The translations under genes and the position numbers were made by a program. The notes under the pieces were generated by a model, which did no database searches, had not been told where the DNA came from, and saw only the letters and a list, made by a program, of their open reading frames with translations. From Gemmatimonadota bacterium (GTDB lineage: Bacteria > ARS69): a stretch of 20,073 bases of DNA. The stretch covers positions 804-20,876 of the forward strand of contig JAGQIB010000276.1 in NCBI GenBank assembly GCA_020431545.1, read 5' to 3'. Below, piece by piece: positions 14,975-20,073 of this stretch (the first letter of the stretch is position 1; each line of letters begins with the position of its first letter).

Positions 14975-17305
14975 ATGTGCGCTGCCCCCAGTGACGACCG
15001 CCGGAGCGACCGCCCGCCCGTGCCCCCGGGCCGTCCCGTCGATCCTTTGCGGGACGACGAGGACGAAGCTCCGCCCCTGATGCCGCGCGAGGCGGATCCT
15101 CGCCGCGAGCGCATGGCCTCGTCCGCCGGCTGGCGCGCCATCACCTCCCGATCCGATCAGCAAGCGTTCGAGGACGACGTCGATCCGGCGTCCGACTCGC
15201 AGGAAGTGCTCGAGCTGCTCCGCATCGCGGATCGTCTCGCCGAGTCGGGCGGGAACGAGCCGGAGTCGGAGCCGTTCCTGCAGGAGCTCGCCTCGGAGCT
15301 GGCCAAGGCGACGTCCTCGCGGAAGACGGTCGTGAGCCTCGTGGACCCGAGCACCGACACGCTGGAGCTGCGGGCGAGCCACGGTTTCGGGGCCGACCCG
15401 CCGCGCGAGCTCGGCTATGTCCAGGACGGCATCCACGGCTGGGTCCGCAAGATCGGCACCACGATGGTGGTTTCCGATCCGGAGCAGCACCACGGACTCC
15501 CGCTGCTGCCGTTCGAGAACGTCGCGCTGATCGCGTCGCCCATCCAGGTCGGCGACACGACGCTCGGCGTGGTCTCGGTGCTCGAGCCGATGACGGCCGG
15601 GTCGCACCGCGAAGAGGACATGCTGTTCGTGAACACGGTCGCGTCGCTGGTGGGCGGCATGATCGGGCACAAGCGGGCGGAGCAGCAGGGTCACGAGGCG
15701 GTCCGCAAGGCGATCGAGTCGCTCACCATGGCGCTCGACGCCCGCGATCCTTACACGCGCGGCCACTCGCAGCGCGTGGCGATGTACAGCCTGGCGATCG
15801 CGAACGAGCTGGAGCTCGGCGGGAAGCACAAGTTCCCCAAGAACATGCGGAACTCGCTGCTGATGTCCGCGCTGCTCCACGACATCGGGAAGATCGGCAT
15901 CCGCGACGAGGTGCTGCTGAAGCCGGGCAAGCTCACGGAGGACGAGTACGCCCTCATCAAGACGCACCCGGAGAAGGGCGCGGAGATCGTGCGGATGATC
16001 CCCGGTTTCGACGACAACGTCATCGCGGGCATCCTGCAGCACCACGAGCGCATGGACGGGAAGGGCTACCCGGCCGGCATCCTGGGGGAGAAGATCCACA
16101 TCTTCGGCCGGATCATCGGCCTCGCCGACGCGTTCGACGCGATCGTCACGAGCCGGCCGTACAGCCACGGCTCGTCGTTCACGTTCGCGCTCACGCGCAT
16201 CGAGGAGCTGGCCGGGACGTCGTTCGATCCGGACGTCGTGCGGGCGATGCTCGCGGCGCTCAAGGACCAGGCGGCCTGGAACGAGCTCGGCTCGATCTCG
16301 CAGACGCGTCCGGAGTCGGAGGCGCAGGTGGCGCCGTCGGCCAGCGACGGCGAGACGCCCGACCGCAAGCTGCGCCGGATCTTCGGCCGCAACATCAACG
16401 AGCTGCCGACGCTGCCGCACGTCGTGTCCCAGATCCTGGAGAAGACGCGCGACCAGGACGCGAGCCTGACCGAGGTCGTCTCCATCATCTCGACGGACCA
16501 GGCGCTCGTGTCGACGTTGCTGAAGCTCGTGAACTCCGCGTTCTACGGCTTCAGCCGGCGCATCACCACGCTCAAGCAGGCGATCACGTTGCTCGGGTTC
16601 CGGAGCGTTCGCAACGTGGTGGTGAACTGCGGCGTGGTCGGCATCTTCCGCAAGCGGACCTTCAACAACCACTACCGGTTCCGGCTGTGGGACCACTCCG
16701 TGGCCTGCGCCGTGGCGGCCCGCACGCTCGCGGAGATGAAGGGCTTCAAGGCGAAGGAAGAGGCGTTCACGGCCGGCCTGCTGCACGACATCGGCAAGGT
16801 CGTGATCGACCAGTACGCGCCCAAGGACTCGGCGGCGATCATGCGCAAGGTCGAGGCCGGCGCGGACCCGCGCGAGGCCGAGACCGAGGTGCTGGGGGTG
16901 GACCACACGCAGGTCGGCGGCTGGATCGCCGAGCGCTGGCACCTGCCGAAGACGCTGTGCTGGGTGATCGAGTACCACCACGCCCCGGATTCGCCGGATC
17001 TGCCCGGGGGCCACGATCTCGTGAAGCTGATCGCCACCGCGAACTCGCTCGCGTCGATCAAGCGCACCGATGATCGCACGGCGCTCGCGGCGTCCATCGA
17101 GGAGTTCGCGGCCGGCCCGGCGAACCTGCTCGGCCTGTCGCCGCACGAGGCCGCCCAGGCGCTCGCCGAGACCTGGCGGCAGAAGAACGACGCCATGAAG
17201 ATGTTCGGCCCCGGCGTGGCGAGCCGCACCGCGGAGTCGGCCGAGCCGGAAGCGGAAGGCGCGGCGCCGGTTCCCTCTCCGGCGTCTCCCGAGGGTCGCG
17301 CCTAG
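14975..17305 (+). CDS. GAF / HD-GYP / HDOD fusion, probable cyclic-di-GMP phosphodiesterase
   Basis: 776 residues. A charged, Pro-rich lead (1-75) is followed by a GAF-like sensor domain (about 95-235, e.g. L-I-A-S-P-I-Q-V-G-D-T-T-L-G-V-V-S-V). A complete HD-GYP domain follows (about 240-430): D-A-R-D-P-Y-T-R-G-H-S at 255-265, H-D-I-G-K-I-G-I at 302-309, H-H-E-R-M-D-G-K-G-Y-P at 356-366, A-D-A-F-D-A-I at 384-390, and R-P-Y at 394-396. All metal and GYP residues are present, so hydrolysis of cyclic-di-GMP is expected. An HDOD domain takes up 470-700 (L-P-T-L-P-H-V at 477-483, L-L-H-D-I-G-K at 602-608). There are no membrane segments, so it is cytoplasmic. It lies 69 bp after the HDOD gene. The start codon has only a distant GGAG; Met47 is an alternative. 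Confidence 0.9.
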   Translation: MCAAPSDDRRSDRPPVPPGRPVDPLRDDEDEAPPLMPREADPRRERMASSAGWRAITSRSDQQAFEDDVDPASDSQEVLELLRIADRLAESGGNEPESEPFLQELASELAKATSSRKTVVSLVDPSTDTLELRASHGFGADPPRELGYVQDGIHGWVRKIGTTMVVSDPEQHHGLPLLPFENVALIASPIQVGDTTLGVVSVLEPMTAGSHREEDMLFVNTVASLVGGMIGHKRAEQQGHEAVRKAIESLTMALDARDPYTRGHSQRVAMYSLAIANELELGGKHKFPKNMRNSLLMSALLHDIGKIGIRDEVLLKPGKLTEDEYALIKTHPEKGAEIVRMIPGFDDNVIAGILQHHERMDGKGYPAGILGEKIHIFGRIIGLADAFDAIVTSRPYSHGSSFTFALTRIEELAGTSFDPDVVRAMLAALKDQAAWNELGSISQTRPESEAQVAPSASDGETPDRKLRRIFGRNINELPTLPHVVSQILEKTRDQDASLTEVVSIISTDQALVSTLLKLVNSAFYGFSRRITTLKQAITLLGFRSVRNVVVNCGVVGIFRKRTFNNHYRFRLWDHSVACAVAARTLAEMKGFKAKEEAFTAGLLHDIGKVVIDQYAPKDSAAIMRKVEAGADPREAETEVLGVDHTQVGGWIAERWHLPKTLCWVIEYHHAPDSPDLPGGHDLVKLIATANSLASIKRTDDRTALAASIEEFAAGPANLLGLSPHEAAQALAETWRQKNDAMKMFGPGVASRTAESAEPEAEGAAPVPSPASPEGRA

Positions 17306-17398
17306 GCCGCTCGCGCAGACCACCGCCGCGCCCCGAACGACCGACGACCCGAGCTCCGCGCGCTGGTCCCCCCGGACGCGAGCGCATACCATCCCGAC
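17306..17398 (+). other. 93-bp spacer, nothing recognised
   Basis: GC-rich spacer between the GAF/HD-GYP/HDOD gene and the methyltransferase gene. No hairpin with a T-run and no convincing promoter or ribosome site is seen, which leaves the start at 17399 supported only by homology and the hydrophobic N-terminus. Confidence 0.4.
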
Positions 17399-18157
17399 AT
17401 GGTCTCCGAGCCCCGTCCGTCGACATCGATCGATTCGCTCGGCGCGCGCACGTTCGCCGTCGCCGCGATGGCCGTCTCCGGCGTCGTCACGCTGGCGGCC
17501 GTGCGGCCGCTGCTCGCGATCCTGGGTCCGCCCCGGCCGGGCGCAACCGGCGGCCTCGGCAACGCGACGTTCGATCTCGCCCTCGTGCTCGTGTTCGGTC
17601 TGCAGCACAGCCTGCAGGCGCGCGCGACCTGGAAGAACCTCTGGATCGCGCGCTTCCCCGCGCACACGGAGCGCATCGGATACGTGCTGGGTTCGTGCCT
17701 CGCGTTCGCGCTCGTGGTGATCGCCTGGCGCCCACTCGGCGGCACCTGGTGGCAGGTCGACGGCGTCGCGGGCGCGGCGATCGACGCGCTCGGGCTCGCC
17801 GGCTGGGCGCTCGCGCTGTGGGCCACGCTCGCGATGAGCGCGCCGGACATCACCGGCCTCTCCGCCCTGCGCGAGATCCTGCTCGGTCGGCCGTTCGCCC
17901 CGCCGACGTTTCGCGCGCCCGGCCCGTACCGCTGGGTCCGGCACCCCATCATGCTCGGGCTCATCGTGGGCTTCTTCGGCGCGGCCACGATGTCCGCGGA
18001 CCGCGGGCTCTTCGCGGCGTCGATGTCCCTCTACGTGGTGATCGGGATCCTGTGCGAGGAGCGCGGCCTCGGCGAGGAGCTCGGCGACGACTACCGCCGC
18101 TACCGTCGCGAGGTCCCGATGCTGTTGCCCTGGCCGCGGCCTTCCGGGAAGCGCTGA
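17399..18157 (+). CDS. mddA: MddA/NnrU-like membrane methyltransferase, probable methanethiol S-methyltransferase
   Basis: 252 residues with about five hydrophobic segments. L-V-F-G-L-Q-H-S-L-Q-A-R at 64-75 and the following W-K-N-L-W-I-A-R-F-P-A-H-T-E-R match the MddA pattern. The C-terminal SAM-binding part has G-P-Y-R-W-V-R-H-P-I-M-L-G at 175-187, C-E-E-R at 219-222 and D-D-Y-R-R-Y-R-R-E-V-P-M-L-L-P at 230-244, as in isoprenylcysteine-methyltransferase-like enzymes. MddA makes dimethyl sulfide from methanethiol using S-adenosylmethionine in the inner membrane. The wider family includes NnrU and ICMT-like enzymes, so the exact thiol or other substrate is an inference. Its stop TGA shares one base with the rarA start (TGATG), so the two are coupled although functionally unrelated. 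Confidence 0.75.
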   Translation: MVSEPRPSTSIDSLGARTFAVAAMAVSGVVTLAAVRPLLAILGPPRPGATGGLGNATFDLALVLVFGLQHSLQARATWKNLWIARFPAHTERIGYVLGSCLAFALVVIAWRPLGGTWWQVDGVAGAAIDALGLAGWALALWATLAMSAPDITGLSALREILLGRPFAPPTFRAPGPYRWVRHPIMLGLIVGFFGAATMSADRGLFAASMSLYVVIGILCEERGLGEELGDDYRRYRREVPMLLPWPRPSGKR

Positions 18158-19521
18158 TGGAGCCCGAAGACCTCGATCTCTTCGGGCCGCCCGCGTCCGA
18201 GGATCCGGAGGGCGATGCGCTCCGCTTCGCGCCGCTGGCCGAGCGCATGCGTCCGCGACGTCTCGCGGACCTCGTGGGCCAGGAAGCCCTCGTGGGCGAG
18301 GGAACGGTGCTGCGGCGCGCGGTGGAACGCGGCGTGTTGCCGTCGTTGCTGCTCCACGGACCGCCGGGCTGCGGCAAGACGACGCTCGCCCGCGTGCTCG
18401 CCCGAGAGATCTCCGCGGACTTCCGCGAGGTCTCGGCCGTGTCGTCCGGCGTGAAGACGCTGCGTGACGTCGTGGCCGCCGCGAAGCAGGCGCGCCGGCG
18501 CGATCGCCGCACGGTCCTGTTCATCGACGAGATCCACCGGTTCAACAAGGCGCAGCAGGACGCGATCCTGCCCGCCGTGGAGAACGGCACCGTCACGCTC
18601 ATCGGCGCGACGACCGAGAACCCGTCGTTCGAGGTGAACGCGCCGCTGCGCTCGCGCTGTCACGTGGTGCGCCTCGAGCCGCTGCCGCGCACGACGATCG
18701 AGCGGCTGCTCGATCGCGCGCTCGCCGACGAGGAGCTCGGGCTCGGCGGCCTCGGCGTGCGCCTCGAGGGCGAGGCGTGCGAGGAGCTGATCCGTCGATC
18801 GAACGGCGATGCGCGCATCGCGATGAATCTGCTGGAATCGTGCGTGCAGGCGTTGCCGGAGGGCGAGCAGGAGGTCGCGGTGGAAACGGTCGCCGCGCTC
18901 GCCCGGGAGAACACGGTCCTCTACGACAAGGCGTCGGGGCGGCACTACGACCACGCGTCGGCGCTGCAGAAGAGTCTGCGCGGCTCGGACCCGGACGCGG
19001 CCCTGTACTGGGCGGCGAAGATGCTCGCGGCCGGCGAGGATCCGCGCTTCGTCGCGCGTCGCGTGCTGGTCACCGCGGCCGAGGACGTGGGGCTCGCGGA
19101 TCCGCAGGCGCTCACGGTGGCGGTGGCGGCGTTTCAGGCGCTCGAGTTCCTCGGCATGCCGGAGGCGCGCATCCCGCTCGCGGAGGCGATCGTGTACGTC
19201 GCCACGGCGCCCAAGTCGAACAGCGCGATGCGGGCGATCGACGCGGCGATGACCGCGATCACGGACGAGGGCGAGTCGTTCGAGGTCCCGCCGCACCTGC
19301 GGATGACGGGCGAGAGCAAGAGCGCGTATCGTTCGCCGCACGGGGCGCCGGGGCATTTCCGCGCGGACGACTACCTGCCGGGAGAGCTCGCGGGGCGGAC
19401 GTTCTACGTGCCGGGCGAGCTCGGGGCGGAGAAGGAGATCGCGCGTCGGGTGAAGGGCGCGCTCGGTCGGGGGCGGCGCCGGGCACTGGATCCGGGTCGA
19501 CCGCCGGAGCGCGGCGAGTGA
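18157..19521 (+). CDS. rarA: Replication-associated recombination protein A (AAA+ ATPase)
   Basis: 454 residues, normal for RarA/MgsA. The start is the ATG in the TGATG overlap, giving the usual N-terminus (E-D-L-D-L-F-G) found in this family. Walker A G-P-P-G-C-G-K-T is at 68-75, Walker B F-I-D-E-I-H-R-F-N-K at 122-131, sensor I G-A-T-T-E-N-P-S-F at 150-158 and the Arg-finger region L-R-S-R at 164-167. The C-terminal half carries the tetramerisation part (Y-D-K-A-S-G-R-H-Y-D-H-A-S-A-L, E-D-V-G-L-A-D-P-Q-A-L, A-P-K-S-N-S-A) and ends in Y-L-P-G-E-L and R-T-F-Y-V-P. RarA acts at stalled replication forks with clamp-loader-like activity. The frame runs further upstream but that region is covered by mddA. 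Confidence 0.95.
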   Translation: MEPEDLDLFGPPASEDPEGDALRFAPLAERMRPRRLADLVGQEALVGEGTVLRRAVERGVLPSLLLHGPPGCGKTTLARVLAREISADFREVSAVSSGVKTLRDVVAAAKQARRRDRRTVLFIDEIHRFNKAQQDAILPAVENGTVTLIGATTENPSFEVNAPLRSRCHVVRLEPLPRTTIERLLDRALADEELGLGGLGVRLEGEACEELIRRSNGDARIAMNLLESCVQALPEGEQEVAVETVAALARENTVLYDKASGRHYDHASALQKSLRGSDPDAALYWAAKMLAAGEDPRFVARRVLVTAAEDVGLADPQALTVAVAAFQALEFLGMPEARIPLAEAIVYVATAPKSNSAMRAIDAAMTAITDEGESFEVPPHLRMTGESKSAYRSPHGAPGHFRADDYLPGELAGRTFYVPGELGAEKEIARRVKGALGRGRRRALDPGRPPERGE

Positions 19522-19652
19522 TCGAGGGGGCGGATTCGTCCGGCGCCGGGTGTCCGAAATCGGGCTCGTTCGTGTCGGTGGGTCGAGCGCTTCCCCGGCG
19601 AACCCGCGGGGCTTCGCGGACGCCTCACCGAATTCCACCGAGGAGAGAATCG
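19522..19652 (+). other. 131-bp spacer between rarA and the Tat lipoprotein gene
   Basis: A weak 5-bp stem (CCGCG/CGCGG, near 19609-19622) and a good ribosome site (GAGGAGAG, ending about 6 nt before ATG 19653) are visible. I see no clear promoter or terminator, so co-transcription with rarA is possible. Confidence 0.4.
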
Positions 19653-19994
19653 ATGGACCGTCGAGAGTTTCTGACCCGGGCCGGCCTCGTGGCGACGTGG
19701 GCCGGCGTCGCGATCACCGTGAGCAGCTGCGGGGAGGAGGACTCGACCTCGAACCCCGTCGGTAATTCGAACGACGTCATCGGCAGCGTGTCGGGCGGCG
19801 GTCACTCGCACGGCGGCGCGATCGTCACGGAGGCGGAGCTTCTCGCGGGCAACGCCGTCACGCTGACGCTCACGGGCAGCGGCCACACGCACACGGTGCC
19901 GCTGAGCTCGCCGCAGGTCATGGACATCGCCGACGGTACGCGGGTCGCGGTCACCGTCACGGATGGGCACACGCACACCGTCACGTTCAACTAG
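19653..19994 (+). CDS. Tat-exported lipoprotein with three His-x-His pairs
   Basis: 113 residues, start set by GAGGAGAG. The N-terminus is a twin-arginine signal (D-R-R-E-F-L-T-R-A-G at 2-11) followed by a hydrophobic core and the lipobox V-S-S-C at 23-26, so export by Tat and lipid attachment at Cys26 are expected. The mature part has an acidic linker, then H-S-H at 51-53, H-T-H at 78-80 and H-T-H at 106-108; the last two lie in near-identical G-H-T-H-T-V units about 28 residues apart. Tat export suits a protein folded or metal-loaded before export, and six paired histidines suggest copper, zinc or nickel binding. No named family is recognised with confidence, although short proteins with repeated H-T-H-T-V occur in other bacteria. 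Metal binding is an inference. Confidence 0.85.
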   Translation: MDRREFLTRAGLVATWAGVAITVSSCGEEDSTSNPVGNSNDVIGSVSGGGHSHGGAIVTEAELLAGNAVTLTLTGSGHTHTVPLSSPQVMDIADGTRVAVTVTDGHTHTVTFN

Positions 19995-20008
19995 CAGCCG
20001 CGAGCGGC

Positions 20009-20028
20009 GCGGGCGGGCTCCCGCCCGC
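20009..20028. terminator. GC-rich stem-loop after the Tat lipoprotein gene
   Basis: GCGGGCGG (20009-20016) pairs perfectly with CCGCCCGC (20021-20028) around a 4-nt loop, 14 nt after the stop at 19994. No T-run follows on either strand. If a minus-strand gene ends at 20038, the stem sits between convergent genes and could serve both. Confidence 0.45.
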
Positions 20029-20037
20029 CCGTCGCTC

Positions 20038-20073
20038 TCAGCCGTCCGTGCCGGCGGCGACCTCGGCCGGCGC
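20038..20073 (-). CDS. Possible C-terminal tail of a minus-strand gene, cut by the window edge
   Basis: On the minus strand the last 33 bases read A-P-A-E-V-A-A-G-T-D-G followed by TGA (20040-20038). All codons end in G or C, as in the other genes here, and the position after a shared stem-loop fits a convergent gene. Eleven codons are too few to identify it, and an open frame of this length is expected by chance. Confidence 0.3.
   Translation of the reverse strand, partial: APAEVAAGTDG

Noticed and set aside
13874..17944. Very long open frame on the minus strand opposite the HDOD and HD-GYP genes
   Set aside because: Antisense to three well-recognised genes, Arg/His/Asp-rich translation with no domain; a typical shadow of high-GC coding sequence.

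Overview
The window is GC-rich bacterial chromosome, densely coded, with high G/C at third codon positions. Three secreted proteins end in FlgD-like / type IX-like C-terminal Ig modules, and LVIVD-repeat and lamin-tail-domain proteins are present. Together these suggest an uncultured FCB-group-related lineage of the Candidatus Eisenbacteria kind. That placement is inferred from gene content only; no rRNA or marker gene is present. I see no CRISPR array, insertion sequence, tRNA, rRNA or prophage.

Left part (1-7551), mostly envelope and secreted proteins. A 5'-truncated SIMPL-domain protein runs in from the left edge. It converges on a two-gene minus-strand operon: a GH38-like glycosidase with a C-terminal FlgD-like module, followed 7 bp later by a small outer-membrane barrel. 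Divergent from that operon is a nine-repeat LVIVD beta-propeller protein, also with the FlgD-like tail. It converges on a minus-strand M14 zinc carboxypeptidase.

Middle (7580-13615). The minus strand carries glutamate dehydrogenase, with the clearest terminator in the window, and a membrane-embedded spermidine-synthase-like protein with C-terminal TPRs. Divergent from the latter is a plus-strand pair: a double lamin-tail-domain protein with a FlgD-like tail, coupled by an ATGA overlap to a PorV-like outer-membrane barrel.

Right part (13616-20073). A structured 193-bp leader precedes a signalling cluster: a 65-residue helix-turn-helix protein, an HDOD protein joined to it by another ATGA overlap, and a 776-residue GAF/HD-GYP/HDOD fusion. 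Then come an MddA-like thiol S-methyltransferase overlapping rarA by one base, a small Tat-exported lipoprotein with three His-x-His pairs, and probably the tail of a minus-strand gene at the right edge.

Two themes deserve attention. First, two unrelated secreted proteins with FlgD-like tails are each followed immediately by a small outer-membrane barrel gene, as if tail protein and barrel form a surface unit. Second, the HTH-HDOD-GAF/HD-GYP/HDOD cluster looks like a compact cyclic-di-GMP signalling locus. The other genes are housekeeping or metabolic.
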